DNA of 44,022 nucleotides from Chloroflexota bacterium (GCA_016200675.1 JACQEH010000025.1:1-44022); one strand, 5' to 3'. Numbered from the stretch's first letter, positions 7,954 through 17,220 are shown. Notes: generated by a model from the sequence alone, not told the origin. A program made the numbers and translations.

Positions 7954-10160
7954 TGCCGATCACCTGGCGCGACGCCGATCGCGAATTGCACCTCCACAAC
8001 GGCCTGCTGAGCCTCGTCCTCCGCGTCCACGAGAACGGCTGGCTGGGCCAGCTCCATGCGGGCGCGCCGCTCGACCCCGGACGGAGCTACGCGCACCTCG
8101 CCGCGCTCCCGTTCACGGGCTTCTCGAACCGCCTGGACGACCCGCTCGGCTTCGCCGTCCCGACCGCGGGCAGCGGCGACTTCCGGATCCCGGCGCTCGT
8201 CGTCGAGGGGCCCGATGGCGCGACCGTGCTGGACCTCGCCTACGTGGCCCATCGGATCGCTCCTGGCAAGCCGGCCCTGGACGGCCTGCCGTCGACGTAC
8301 GTGGAAGGGCCGGACGAGGCCACGACCGTCGAGGTCGACCTCAGGGACGGGCCGACCGCCCTGACCGTCACCCTCGTCCTGACGATCTTCGAGGGCCGGG
8401 CCGCCATCGCCCGGTCGATGCGACTGGCCAACCACGGACGCGACCGGCTGGTGATCCGGACCGCGATGAGCGCAAGCCTGGACCTCCCCGCCGGCGAGTG
8501 GGACGTCCTCACCTTCAGCGGCGCCTGGGCCCGGGAGCGGCATCCCTACCGTTCGCCCCTCGTCCCGGGCCGCCGGTCGGTCGGCAGCCTGCGTGGCGCC
8601 TCGGGCCACCAGCAGGATCCGTCGATCTTCCTCGTCCGCCCCGAGACGACCGAGGAGCACGGGGAGGGGTTCGCCGTCTCGCTCGTCTACTCGGGCAACT
8701 TCCTGGCCGAGGCGGAGCTCGGCGCCCGGGGCGCCACGCGGGCCCGGATCGGCCTGCCGTCCGAGGGCTTCGCCTGGACGTTGCTGCCGGGGGCCACCTT
8801 CACGACCCCCGAGGCGGTGATGGCGTGGTCGAACGAGGGGCTCGGCGGCCTGTCCGACACCCTCCACGACCTCTACCGGGAGCGCCTGGCCCGCGGCAGG
8901 TGGCGGGATCGACCGCGACCCGTGCTGCTCAACAGCTGGGAGGGCGTCTACTACGACTTCGATCACGACCGTCTCCTCGAGATGGCGCGTGCCGCCGCCG
9001 ACCTCGGCGTGGAGCTGTTCGTCCTGGACGACGGCTGGTTCGGCGAGCGCGACAGCGACACGACCTCGCTCGGCGACTGGATCGTCGACCATCGCAAGCT
9101 CCCCGACGGCCTGGGCCGGCTCGCCGCGGATATGGAGGGGCTCGGCCTCTCGCTCGGCCTGTGGATCGAACCCGAGATGGTCAGTCCAGTGAGCCGCCTC
9201 TTTGCCGAGCATCCTGACTGGGCCATCGGCGTACCAGGCCGGGCCCGGACGGAGAGCCGGCAGCAGCTGGTCCTGGACCTCTCGCGACCGGAGGTGGTCG
9301 ACCACCTCGAAGGGGCGTTCGCCGAGATCCTCGCGAACGCCTCGGTCCGGTACGTCAAATGGGACATGAACCGGAACATCACGGAGCCGTACGGCGCGAC
9401 GCTCCCGCCCGATCGACAGGGCGAGTTCTTCCATCGCTACATGCTCGGGACCTACGAGCTCTGGCGGCGCCTGACGACGCGCTTCCCCGAGATCCTGTTC
9501 GAGTCGTGCGCCGGTGGCGGCGGCCGGTTCGACCCCGGCATGCTGGCGTACGCGCCACAGGGCTGGACGAGCGACGACACCGATGCGATCGAGCGACTGG
9601 CGATCCAGTGGGGCACCTCGCATGTCTACCCCCTGAGCTCGATGGCCGCCCACGTGTCGGCCGTCCCGAACCACCAGGTGGGGCGGGTCACGCCCCTCGC
9701 AACCCGCGCGGCGGTTGCCTTCTTCGGCCTCTTCGGCTACGAGCTGGACCCCCGGCACCTCTCCGCCGACGAGCGCGCGGAGATCCGCGACCAGATCGCG
9801 TTCTACCGCCGCCATCGCGAGCTCTTCCAGCGCGGTCGGTTCGTTCGCCTCCGGGCGCCGTTCGGTCGGGACGACGCCGCATGGATGGTGGTCGCATCCG
9901 ACCGCCGGTCGGCGATCGTGGCCCGCATCCGGATCCTGGATCGTCCCGTGCGCGTGACCGATCGACTGCAGCTTCGGGGGCTCGATCCGGGGCTCTCCTA
10001 CGCCGTGGAGACCTGGCCGGCCCCGAGTCCGGGCGGCAGGGTCAGGCGCGGTGGCGACCTGCTGCAGTCGGTCGGCCTCGGCCTCGAGCCGTCCGACCCG
10101 CCGGAGCAGGCCCCGCGGGGCGACTTCCGGGCCTGGATCTGGGTCCTGACGGCCGAGTGA
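7953..10160 (+). CDS. Alpha-galactosidase, glycoside hydrolase family 36
   Basis: Cytoplasmic enzyme releasing galactose from melibiose/raffinose-type alpha-galactosides (735 aa, normal for bacterial GH36). It has an N-terminal beta-supersandwich domain, then the catalytic barrel: VLLNSWEGVYYDFD, LDDGWFG, LWIEPEMVSP, nucleophile Asp471 in KWDMNR and acid/base Asp541 in WTSDDTD; the spacing of 70 residues equals that of characterised GH36 enzymes. The ATG at 7953 overlaps the lacZ stop. It closes the plus-strand operon, so both anomers of galactoside can be used. Confidence 0.96.
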   Translation: MPITWRDADRELHLHNGLLSLVLRVHENGWLGQLHAGAPLDPGRSYAHLAALPFTGFSNRLDDPLGFAVPTAGSGDFRIPALVVEGPDGATVLDLAYVAHRIAPGKPALDGLPSTYVEGPDEATTVEVDLRDGPTALTVTLVLTIFEGRAAIARSMRLANHGRDRLVIRTAMSASLDLPAGEWDVLTFSGAWARERHPYRSPLVPGRRSVGSLRGASGHQQDPSIFLVRPETTEEHGEGFAVSLVYSGNFLAEAELGARGATRARIGLPSEGFAWTLLPGATFTTPEAVMAWSNEGLGGLSDTLHDLYRERLARGRWRDRPRPVLLNSWEGVYYDFDHDRLLEMARAAADLGVELFVLDDGWFGERDSDTTSLGDWIVDHRKLPDGLGRLAADMEGLGLSLGLWIEPEMVSPVSRLFAEHPDWAIGVPGRARTESRQQLVLDLSRPEVVDHLEGAFAEILANASVRYVKWDMNRNITEPYGATLPPDRQGEFFHRYMLGTYELWRRLTTRFPEILFESCAGGGGRFDPGMLAYAPQGWTSDDTDAIERLAIQWGTSHVYPLSSMAAHVSAVPNHQVGRVTPLATRAAVAFFGLFGYELDPRHLSADERAEIRDQIAFYRRHRELFQRGRFVRLRAPFGRDDAAWMVVASDRRSAIVARIRILDRPVRVTDRLQLRGLDPGLSYAVETWPAPSPGGRVRRGGDLLQSVGLGLEPSDPPEQAPRGDFRAWIWVLTAE

Positions 10161-10230
10161 TCGGCCGCCCGGCGCGGGCCCCACGAGCGCGTCCGGCGCC
10201 CGTGTCAGGGCCCGCGGTCGCCGATCGAGA
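10161..10230. terminator. Candidate bidirectional terminator between alpha-galactosidase and galK
   Basis: The 70 bp between the two convergent stop codons contains a 9-bp inverted repeat CGCGGGCCC (10173-10181) / GGGCCCGCG (10208-10216) with a 26-nt loop that is itself GC-rich, inside an outer GATCGGC / GCCGATC pair. There is no T-tract, so this is a structure-only candidate. Confidence 0.45.
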
Positions 10231-11412
10231 TCAGGGCGGCGGCCAGGCGATCCCGGCCCCGTCCGCCGCGTCGACGACGTAGACACTCGCCTCGAAGCCC
10301 GTCCGCGCCTCGTAGGATCGAGCGAGGGCCCGGCGGAGCTCGTCCGATCGGCCGCGCTCGACGAGGTTCACGGTGCAGCCCCCGAAGCCGGCACCAGTGA
10401 GGCGGGCGGCGACGACACCCGGGGTCGCCATCGCGATCTCGACCAGCGTGTCAAGGGCCACCGACGAGACCTCGAACTGGTCGCGCAGCGAGGCATGCGA
10501 AGCGGCGAAGATCCGCCGCAGGCCCTCCAGGTCGCCGGTCTCGAGGGCTGTCTCGGTCGCCATCACCCGGTCGTTCTCGGTGACGATGTGGAGGGCCCGG
10601 GCATAGGCGACCTCGTCGAGGCGGGCGCGGTGGCGCTCGAGCATGCCCAGGTCGACGTCGCGAAGCGCCTCGACACCCGGCTCGCGGGCCGCGATCTCCC
10701 TGGCGGCGCGGAAACACTCGGCTCGCCGGTCGTTGTAGGCCGAGGTCTGGAGGCGCCGAGGAGTCCCCGAATGGCAGACCACGATTTCCAGGTCCGTCGG
10801 GATCGGCACGGGCCGCCAGGCGAGCGTCCGGCAGTCGAGGTGGAGGGCCATGCCGGCCCGGCCCATCGCCACCGCGAACTGGTCCATGACCCCCGACATC
10901 ACGCCGACATAGGCGTTCTCGGCCCGCTGGGCGGTCCGGACCAGGGTCATCGGCGCGAGGGAGGGGCCGTCGGGACCCGAGAGGGCCCAGGCAACGGCGA
11001 GCTCGATGGCGGCCGACGACGAGAGCCCGGCACCCGTCGGGATCGTCGACCGCAGCAGGCCCCGGAAGCCGGCGATCGAGGACTCGGCCTCTGCCAGGGC
11101 CCAGGCCGTGCCCGCGACGTAGTCCAGACAGGTCCCCTGCCGCGGGCCGATGGCATCGAGATCGACGATGCCGTGCTCGCCGGTCGCCGCGAGCTCGAGG
11201 TCGACGATGCGGTCGGAGGCGGCGACGCAGGCGATCTCGAGGGCCAGGTTGATCGCGGCCGGCAGGGCGAAGCCGTCGTTGTAGTCGGTGTGGTCGCCCA
11301 TGAGGTTGACCCGGGCGGGCGCGCGGACGACTCGGACCTCGGACCGCTCGAAGCCGGCGCCGGAACGGGCGGCCAGGAGGGCGTCGACGAGCGCTTCCGG
11401 TTCATCCATCAC
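10231..11412 (-). CDS. galK: Galactokinase
   Basis: GHMP-family kinase phosphorylating galactose at C1 to feed GalT (393 aa). Signatures in order: RVNLMGDHTDYNDGFALP (galactokinase signature, here with Asp in place of the usual Glu), the ATP-binding GAGLSSSAAIELA, and the C-terminal TGAGFGGCTVNLV motif. Start is GTG at 11412 or the adjacent ATG at 11409. There is no Shine-Dalgarno; TACGAT (11426-11421) lies 8 nt before the GTG, consistent with a leaderless transcript. It converges on the galactoside operon and has its own promoter, so it need not be coregulated. Confidence 0.95.
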   Translation of the reverse strand: MMDEPEALVDALLAARSGAGFERSEVRVVRAPARVNLMGDHTDYNDGFALPAAINLALEIACVAASDRIVDLELAATGEHGIVDLDAIGPRQGTCLDYVAGTAWALAEAESSIAGFRGLLRSTIPTGAGLSSSAAIELAVAWALSGPDGPSLAPMTLVRTAQRAENAYVGVMSGVMDQFAVAMGRAGMALHLDCRTLAWRPVPIPTDLEIVVCHSGTPRRLQTSAYNDRRAECFRAAREIAAREPGVEALRDVDLGMLERHRARLDEVAYARALHIVTENDRVMATETALETGDLEGLRRIFAASHASLRDQFEVSSVALDTLVEIAMATPGVVAARLTGAGFGGCTVNLVERGRSDELRRALARSYEARTGFEASVYVVDAADGAGIAWPPP

Positions 11413-11542
11413 TCACCGGGATCGTAGCCGAGTGCCGGAGGTCTCGAGCCCCATGCCGTGCCCGGCCCCTGGGCCGCCTCGACACGGCACGAGTGGTCGC
11501 CAGTTGGCCCATCCGACTAGGCCAACCCGCTATCATGCGCCG
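11413..11542. promoter_or_regulatory. Divergent promoters of galK and an EamA transporter gene
   Basis: On the minus strand TACGAT (11426-11421) is a -10 candidate for galK. On the plus strand TATCAT (11531-11536) sits 6 nt before the ATG at 11543, so the EamA mRNA would start at or next to its start codon. An inverted repeat GTTGGCC (11503-11509) / GGCCAAC (11520-11526) with a 10-nt spacer ends 4 nt upstream of that -10, where a repressor would block polymerase. The operator role is inferred. Confidence 0.5.
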
Positions 11543-12493
11543 ATGATCAGCCGTCCCACGCGCGTCGACTGGCTCCTCCTGCTGGCCCTCGGCTTCATGT
11601 GGGGCACGAGCTACGTCTTCATCAAGATCGGCGTCCAGACGCTGCCGACCTTCACCCTCATCGCCACGCGGCTGGGCATCGGCCTCGCCGTCCTGGCGAC
11701 GGTCGTCATCGCCGCCCGCGAACCGCTGCCGCGGAATCCGCGGATCTACGGCCACCTCCTGGTCATGGCCACCATCAACATCGTCCTGCCGTTCACGCTC
11801 ATCACGACGGCCGAGCGCTCGGTCGACTCGGCGCTGGCCGCGATCCTCAACGGCGCGGTGCCGCTCTTCGTGATCGTCTTCGCGGCCTTCTTCCTCCACG
11901 ACGAGCCGATCACGGTCAACCGCCTCGCCGGCCTCGGGATCGGCTATGCGGGCGTGATCATCCTGGTCAGTCGCAGCCTGGGAGCGGGCCTGTCGCAGAG
12001 CAGCCTCGAGGGCGAGCTCGCCCTCATCGGCTCGACGGCCCTCTACGGGGCCGGCGCCGTGTATGCCCGGCGGAACGTGCGCGGCCTGCGGCCGATGATC
12101 CCGGCCCTCTTCCAGGTCATGTTCGCCTTCGTGATCGTGACGGTCCTGGCTGTGCTCCTCGAGCATCCCTGGACGGTCCGCTGGAACGTCGACGCCATCG
12201 GCTCCGTGATCTGGCTCGGCGTCCTCGGGTCGGGCCTGGCCTACCTGGCGAACTTCCGGCTCCTGTCCCGAATCGGCGCGACGCGGACGTCGCTGGTGGC
12301 CTACCTCCTGCCCGTCGTCGGGATCATCGCCGGCGCGATCGTCTTCAACGAGACGGTCGACGGGCGGGTTGCGGCCGGGACCGCCCTGGTCATCGGTGGC
12401 GTCGCGCTCGTCAACAGCCGCTACGGGCAGCGTCGCCTGTTCGGGCGGGCATCCGCGGGAGTCGAGGCGCCCCGGACGACCGCGGAGCGCTGA
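11543..12493 (+). CDS. EamA/DMT-superfamily membrane transporter
   Basis: Inner-membrane protein (316 aa) of the drug/metabolite transporter superfamily, with about ten hydrophobic segments in two EamA repeats. Family features include WGTSYVFIKIG at the first helix, the PLFVIVFAAFFLHDEPITVNRLAGLGIGYAG-type end of repeat 1, and LLPVVGIIAGAIVFNETVDG in repeat 2. The ATG at 11543 begins the hydrophobic domain and follows a -10-like TATCAT with no Shine-Dalgarno. Substrate cannot be told from sequence; amino acids, metabolites or drugs are all possible. It converges on the next gene, also an EamA protein. Confidence 0.85.
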   Translation: MISRPTRVDWLLLLALGFMWGTSYVFIKIGVQTLPTFTLIATRLGIGLAVLATVVIAAREPLPRNPRIYGHLLVMATINIVLPFTLITTAERSVDSALAAILNGAVPLFVIVFAAFFLHDEPITVNRLAGLGIGYAGVIILVSRSLGAGLSQSSLEGELALIGSTALYGAGAVYARRNVRGLRPMIPALFQVMFAFVIVTVLAVLLEHPWTVRWNVDAIGSVIWLGVLGSGLAYLANFRLLSRIGATRTSLVAYLLPVVGIIAGAIVFNETVDGRVAAGTALVIGGVALVNSRYGQRRLFGRASAGVEAPRTTAER

Positions 12494-12551
12494 GGGCCGG
12501 GTCGTCGACCGGCCGCGCCACGGGTCGTTCGGCGCGCCGGTCCCCGGCCGG
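12494..12551. terminator. Candidate terminator between convergent EamA genes
   Basis: Immediately after the stop codon at 12493 there is a hairpin GGCCGG (12495-12500) / CCGGCC (12509-12514) with an 8-nt loop, followed by more GC-rich self-complementary sequence. No T-tract is seen. Confidence 0.4.
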
Positions 12552-13447
12552 TCAGTGCGGAGCCAGCGCCAGGAGGACGGCACCCGCCACGACCAAGCCG
12601 GCGGCCAGGACGCGCTGGACGGCCTCCCGCCCGCCGTTCGATTCGCCGAGCCGGAAGGCGCCCCAGAGCGCCGCCAGGACGATCCCGGACTCCCGGAGCG
12701 GCGCCACGGCCGCGAGGGGCGCGATCGAGTAGGCGAAGAGGATCAGCAGGTAGGCCGTCAGCGACAGGACGCCGGCGGCACCGTCCCGCCAGGCCGGCGT
12801 GGCGCGGACCGGAGGCGGCGGCCCGAGGAGGCCCGCGCGTCGGCCGATGACGACGCTGCTCCAGAGGATCGTCGTGGCGAACACGGCGAGCAGGGCCCCG
12901 TACGTCCACGGCGCCAGGATCCGGACGCCCACCCGGTCGAGCGCCGAGTAGGCCGCGATGGTGGCCCCGGTGGCGAGGGCGAACCCGATCGCCCCGCGAT
13001 GCTCGGCGCCCGCGGAGCGGATCGCCCGCCACGGTCTGGCGACGAGAAGGATCCCACCGAGGAGGCAGGCGACGCCAGGCCCGCCGGCACCGAAAGCCGC
13101 TCCCCGAGGACGACCACGCCGACGAGGATCGCCGCCAACGGGGCGCTGCCGCGGGCGACTGGATAGACGAGCGACAGGTCTCCCCGGCTGTAGGCCGCCG
13201 ACAGAAAGATGAAGTAGGCAGCCTCCAGGCCCCCCGAGGCGAGGGCCAGCCCGACGCCGGCAGGCTCGAGCGGCGGCCGGCCGACCAGCAGCCAGGCGGC
13301 GACGCCGACGGGGACGAGGACGCCGGTGCCGATGGCCTGGAGGCGGACCGCCGTCCGCAGCGGATCGCCGGAGGTCTTGAGAAGGACGTTCCAGCCTGCA
13401 TGCAGGATGGCGGCCGACAGGACCATGACAACCGCGATCGGGGGCAT
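12552..13447 (-). pseudogene. EamA/DMT-type transporter with an apparent 1-base deletion
   Basis: Second EamA-like membrane protein, about 298 aa if repaired. The first 124 residues (MPPIAVVMVLSAAILHAGWN onward, through VYPVARGSAPLAAILVGVVV and LGERLSVPAGL) are in one frame; the rest (GVACLLGGILLVARPW, then APWTYGALLAVFATTILW and REAVQRVLAAGLVVAGAVLL) is in another. Adding one G at 13075/13076 (GGC to GGGC) joins them without loss, as AGLGVACLL. Family features: HAGWNVLLKTSGDP and YPVARGSAP. The ATG at 13447 is 4 nt after the stop of the ABC permease gene, preceded by GAGG, so it is the last gene of a minus-strand operon. Sequencing error and true mutation are both possible. Confidence 0.8.
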
Positions 13448-13451
13448 CGCC

Positions 13452-15128
13452 TCAGCGACCGATGTCGCGCCGCCGGATTCCGGCCGCACCGAGGGCGAGG
13501 CCCCCGACCGCCAGGACGACGAAGAGGACGATCCCCGACTCGTCGAACCGGCCGAGCATCGGGGTCCCGAGGTGGCGGTTGAGGTCCAGGCTCATGACCG
13601 CATCAGGCAGGCGGAGGATCCCGCCGAGGAGGTCGGCGATGGAGAAGACGAGGGTGAGGATGCCCGTGACCGGCGCGGCCAGCGACGGCCGGACGAGCCC
13701 GCCGACGGCCAGGCCGATCCCGGCCAGGGCCAGCCCGTAGAGGCCGACCATCGCCACGCCGAAGACCGGTCGGTCGATCGGTCCGCCCTGGGCCGCGGTC
13801 CCGACGGCCACCCCGGCCGCCATCAGGAGGGTCGTGAGCCCGATCGCCACGAACACCGCAGAACCGCTCCGAAGCGTCCAGGCGATGCGGCTCACTGGCG
13901 CCGCCAGGAGGACCTCCAGGCGCCGATCGTTCTCGTCCGACGCCCAGCCGCCGACGAAGACGGCCGCCGTGAGGCCGATCATGACGATGCCCTGCTGGAA
14001 GAAGGCCAGCTGCAGGAATCCGCCGGTCGACAGGATGTCGGCCCCGGGGTAGACCAGACGGATCATCTGCGTCATCTGCGGGATCTTCGCGATCTGGGTC
14101 ACGAATTCGTCGGCCGAGGTGGCGATGAGGAGGGCATAGAGTCCCAGGCCGGCGCCCCAGATCAGCGCCGCCGGGAAGCGCTCCCCGAGCCCTCGCAGGA
14201 ACGGGCCGCGGACCCACAGGCGAAGCGGCGGCACCCGGAACCGCCCGGGCGACGGCGCCAGGAGGTCGCGCCGCTCGAAGACCGCCACGCCGGCGACCAG
14301 CAGCCCGAGGACGATGACGGCCAGCAGCTCCATCGCCGGCCAGTCCCAGCGGCCGGCCAGGGGTCGGTGCCCGGCCGTGAGCTGGAGGTAGGAGAACGGC
14401 TTCAACGACTCGAAGGCCGGCACGATGTTGGCGTACGCCTGGACCACGAAGCTCAGGAACAGGACGGTCGCCCCGACCGCCAGGGAGCCGCTCCGCCCGA
14501 GCACGGGTGCCACCGCGAAGGCGAGGGCGCCGGGTGCCAGGACCGTCAGGAAGACCCAGGCGCCCTGGGCCGCGACGGCAGGCCCCGACACGCCGTCGCC
14601 GGGGAGCTGGGCCAGGGCATTGACGCCTGCCCACGTGGCAACCTCCAGGATCGCGACGGCCAGGGCCAGGGCGGCGAGGAAGGCACCGACCTTCTCGATC
14701 GCCAGGCGTCGCCGGGCGACGGGCGTCGAGGCGACGGGGTCGAGGCTGCCCCGCGCCAGCTCGCCCGCGAGCGTCCCCGACAGGGCGACGAGGGACCAGA
14801 TGCCGAGCATCACGGGGACGAAGTTGAAGATCCGCCAGGAGACGAATCCACCCAGCGTCTCGATGTGGATCGGCTCGCCCAGCATCCCCTGGAAGAGCGC
14901 GGGCAGGGCCGTCAGCTGGGCGGCGAAGAGGAGTCGCCCGGCGGCCGTCGGGAACTCCGTCGCGACCTGGGACGCCGTGGCGACGGCCAGCGCCCCGAAT
15001 AGGGCGCCGATGATGACAGCCGTCCGCCGGCTGTCGCGGAAGGCCTTGCCGAAGACGGACCCGAGGCCCAGCAGCCTGCTGCGGACCGTCGGCGCGACGA
15101 GGACACTACTCCCCGAGGCGGCGCTCAC
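13452..15128 (-). CDS. ABC-2 type exporter permease
   Basis: Large membrane protein (558 aa) with about twelve hydrophobic segments in two similar halves, each with a long extracytoplasmic or cytoplasmic loop, typical of the two-lobed ABC-2 permeases that pair with a single ATPase. The first half contains LAGELARGSLDPVASTPVARRR and the second GGWASDENDRRLEVLLAAPVSR, the recurring amphipathic segment ahead of the second helix in this class. Start is GTG at 15128, overlapping the ATPase stop (GTGA), so the two subunits are translationally coupled. Cargo is unknown; antibiotic or lipid export is common for the class. Confidence 0.85.
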   Translation of the reverse strand: MSAASGSSVLVAPTVRSRLLGLGSVFGKAFRDSRRTAVIIGALFGALAVATASQVATEFPTAAGRLLFAAQLTALPALFQGMLGEPIHIETLGGFVSWRIFNFVPVMLGIWSLVALSGTLAGELARGSLDPVASTPVARRRLAIEKVGAFLAALALAVAILEVATWAGVNALAQLPGDGVSGPAVAAQGAWVFLTVLAPGALAFAVAPVLGRSGSLAVGATVLFLSFVVQAYANIVPAFESLKPFSYLQLTAGHRPLAGRWDWPAMELLAVIVLGLLVAGVAVFERRDLLAPSPGRFRVPPLRLWVRGPFLRGLGERFPAALIWGAGLGLYALLIATSADEFVTQIAKIPQMTQMIRLVYPGADILSTGGFLQLAFFQQGIVMIGLTAAVFVGGWASDENDRRLEVLLAAPVSRIAWTLRSGSAVFVAIGLTTLLMAAGVAVGTAAQGGPIDRPVFGVAMVGLYGLALAGIGLAVGGLVRPSLAAPVTGILTLVFSIADLLGGILRLPDAVMSLDLNRHLGTPMLGRFDESGIVLFVVLAVGGLALGAAGIRRRDIGR

Positions 15129-16060
15129 CTGGCGAGGCTTTGGCCGGGTCCGGTCCCGTACTCGGCCAGGAACACTTCTTCGAGCGACGGCTCGCGGCTC
15201 ACGAAGTCGACGAGGTGTCCGGCGGCCGCCAGGCGGACGATCGGGGCGATCGGGCCGCTGACGAGCATCCGCAGCGTGCGACCCTCACTGACGAGGTTGC
15301 TGACGCCGGGGATCGCCGCGTAGGGCGCCGGATCCACGGGCTCGCCGAAGCGCAGCTCGACTTCGTGGGCGGCCAGCTCGCGGAGGGCGTCGACGGTGTC
15401 GAGGCGCACGATCCTGCCGTCGCGGATGATCGCCACCCGGTCGCAGGTCCGCTCGACCTCGCTGATGATGTGGGAGGAGAGGAAGACCGTCCGGCCCTCG
15501 GCCTTCGCCTCGAAGAGGAGCTCGTTGAAGACCTGCTGGACGAGCGGGTCCAGGCCGGCCGTGGGCTCGTCGAGGATCAGGAGATCGGGCTTGTGCTGGA
15601 GGGCGCAGATGAGCCCGACCTTCTGCTTATTGCCCTTGGAGTACTCGCGGAAGCGCCGGCTGGGATCCAGCCCGAGGCGCTCGATGAGCTCGGCGATGTA
15701 GGCCGCGTTCCGGCCGCCCTGGAGGTTGGCGAAGTACTCGATCGTCTCGGAGCCCGTGAGGCGATCGTAGAGCGTGAACTCGCCGGGCAGGTAGCCGATC
15801 CGGCGATGGATCGCGACCGGGTCGCGGGTCGTCTCGATGCCGAAGACGAATGCCCGGCCGGAGGTCGGGCGGATCAGGTCGAGGAAGATCCGGATCGTCG
15901 TGGTCTTGCCCGCCCCGTTCGGCCCGAGGAAGCCGAAGATCTCGCCGGGGCGGACCTCGAGGTCCACCTCGACGATGCCCCGGTGGACGCCGTAGGACTT
16001 CGTGAGCGACTCCGCCCGGATGGTGGGCGCCGCCGGAGCGATCCCGGGCGCGTCAGACAC
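15125..16060 (-). CDS. ABC exporter ATP-binding protein
   Basis: ATPase subunit (311 aa) for the adjacent ABC-2 permease. Walker A GPNGAGKTTT (about residues 48-57), signature YSKGNKQKV, Walker B LLILDEPTAGLD and the switch His in FLSSHIISE are all intact, with a C-terminal extension ending in EPSLEEVFLAEYG, usual for DrrA/NatA-like ATPases. The GTG at 16060 overlaps the last 8 nt of the upstream aldehyde-dehydrogenase-like gene, which places it in the same minus-strand operon; no functional link to that gene is evident. Confidence 0.93.
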   Translation of the reverse strand: MSDAPGIAPAAPTIRAESLTKSYGVHRGIVEVDLEVRPGEIFGFLGPNGAGKTTTIRIFLDLIRPTSGRAFVFGIETTRDPVAIHRRIGYLPGEFTLYDRLTGSETIEYFANLQGGRNAAYIAELIERLGLDPSRRFREYSKGNKQKVGLICALQHKPDLLILDEPTAGLDPLVQQVFNELLFEAKAEGRTVFLSSHIISEVERTCDRVAIIRDGRIVRLDTVDALRELAAHEVELRFGEPVDPAPYAAIPGVSNLVSEGRTLRMLVSGPIAPIVRLAAAGHLVDFVSREPSLEEVFLAEYGTGPGQSLAR

Positions 16061-17012
16061 CGATCGGGTGCCAGACGGTCTTCATCTCGAGGTAGGCGGC
16101 GATCCACTCGGGGCGCTCCGAGGCGCGATCCTCGAGCCAGTCGAAGCGGGCGTCGGTGGTGCCGGCGGGTCGGCGGATGATGCGCTTGACGTTCTCCGTC
16201 GCGGCCAGCTCGGCGTCGCGGCGGGCGTCGTCCGCGACGCCCCAGACGTCGATCGAATCGACGTCCTCGTGACCGGCCATCACGGGCACGAGCTCCCGCT
16301 TGAGGCCGGTGATGACGTTGACGACGCCGGCCGGGACGTCCGACGTGGCGAGGACCTCGGCGAGGGTGATCGCCGGGAGGGGCCGCGTCTCGGAGGTCAG
16401 GGCCACGACGGCGTTGCCGGCGACCAGTGGCGGCGCCAGGCGCGACACGAGGCCCAGCAGGGATGACGTCTCGGGCGCCACGAGCCCGACCACGCCGGTG
16501 GGCTCCGGGATCGTGAAGTTGAAGTAGTCCGAGGCGACGGGGTTCGACGAGCCGAGCACCTGGGCGATCTTGTCGGCCCAGCCGGCGTACCAGACCCAGC
16601 GATCGATGGCCCGGTCCACGACCGCCCGGGCGCGGTCCGGCCGGAGGCCCTCGGCCTGCGCGACCTCGGCCACGAACTGGTCGTGGCGGCCCTCCATCAG
16701 CTCTGCGACGCGGTAGAGGACCTGGCCACGATTCATGGCCGTTCGGTCTTCCCAGCCGGGAAACGCCGCGCGGGCCGCTCGGACCGCGTCGCGGAGGTCC
16801 TTGCGCGAGCCACGACAGGCGTTCGCGACGGGCGTCCCATCGGCGGCTGTGACGAGATAGGAGCGACCGCTCTCCGTTCGCGGGAAGGCGCCGCCGATGT
16901 AGAGCTTGTACGTCTTGCGAACCTCGATCCGCGGGGGCGTGACAGAGACGGTGGTCGCCGCGCCGTGACGTGACCCGGCCCGACCCGGCGCGGTCGAGCG
17001 CCCCGTTGCCAT
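16053..17012 (-). CDS. Shortened aldehyde-dehydrogenase-like protein lacking the catalytic domain
   Basis: This 319-aa protein matches the N-terminal NAD-binding part of aldehyde dehydrogenases (AMNRGQVLYRVAELMEGR, DRWVWYAGWADK, PTGVVGLVAPETSSLLGLVS, PAGVVNVITG) but after HEDVDSIDVWG goes directly to a short tail (ENVKRIIRRP, ending KTVWHPIGV). The Glu (ELGG) and Cys (GQxCxA) of the active site and the whole catalytic lobe are absent, about 150-170 residues shorter than the family. The next gene overlaps the stop, so no missing part is hidden downstream. It follows a complete aldehyde dehydrogenase gene and probably forms a complex with that protein as a non-catalytic partner; that is inference. 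Start ATG 17012 is preceded by GTGGGGA. Confidence 0.85.
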   Translation of the reverse strand: MATGRSTAPGRAGSRHGAATTVSVTPPRIEVRKTYKLYIGGAFPRTESGRSYLVTAADGTPVANACRGSRKDLRDAVRAARAAFPGWEDRTAMNRGQVLYRVAELMEGRHDQFVAEVAQAEGLRPDRARAVVDRAIDRWVWYAGWADKIAQVLGSSNPVASDYFNFTIPEPTGVVGLVAPETSSLLGLVSRLAPPLVAGNAVVALTSETRPLPAITLAEVLATSDVPAGVVNVITGLKRELVPVMAGHEDVDSIDVWGVADDARRDAELAATENVKRIIRRPAGTTDARFDWLEDRASERPEWIAAYLEMKTVWHPIGV

Positions 17013-17220
17013 CAGCGCATCCCCACTGGATCTGTGGTCCAGCCCTCGGCCCCGGATGCACCACGTGCCGGACTGCCAATCCAGTGACGGGGCGGATGAT
17101 CGCCCAGGCACGGCAATTGCTCCCTGGTGCTGGACCTGAGGGCCAGCGTCGACGCCATGGAGGGCTGGCCGCTGGACTGGCAGGCCCGCGCCGCGATCCC
17201 GGCGGAACCGGGTGCCGCCA
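17013..17220. other. 208-bp intergenic leader with multiple inverted repeats
   Basis: Lies between the two aldehyde-dehydrogenase genes and would form the leader of the shorter one if they are cotranscribed. Inverted pairs: CACTGGAT (17024-17031) / ATCCAGTG (17079-17086); CTGCCAATCCAG (17073-17084) / CTGGACTGGCAG (17172-17183), 11 of 12; CCAGCCCTC (17039-17047) / GAGGGCTGG (17160-17168). The pairings cross each other, so alternative folds are possible. I recognise no known riboswitch and no convincing coding sequence. Confidence 0.4.

Noticed and set aside
10231..11412. Mevalonate or homoserine kinase instead of galactokinase
   Set aside because: The galactokinase signature HTDYNDGFALP and the adjoining galT and galactosidase genes favour GalK.
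12758..15002. Long plus-strand and alternative-frame open frames across the EamA and ABC permease genes
   Set aside because: Low-complexity Arg/Gly/Asp-rich translations typical of non-coding frames at high GC; the minus-strand proteins have family motifs.
16053..17012. Frameshift hiding the missing ALDH catalytic domain
   Set aside because: The frame is continuous to a family-like ending (TVWHPIG) and the next gene overlaps it; no catalytic Cys segment was found in other frames.
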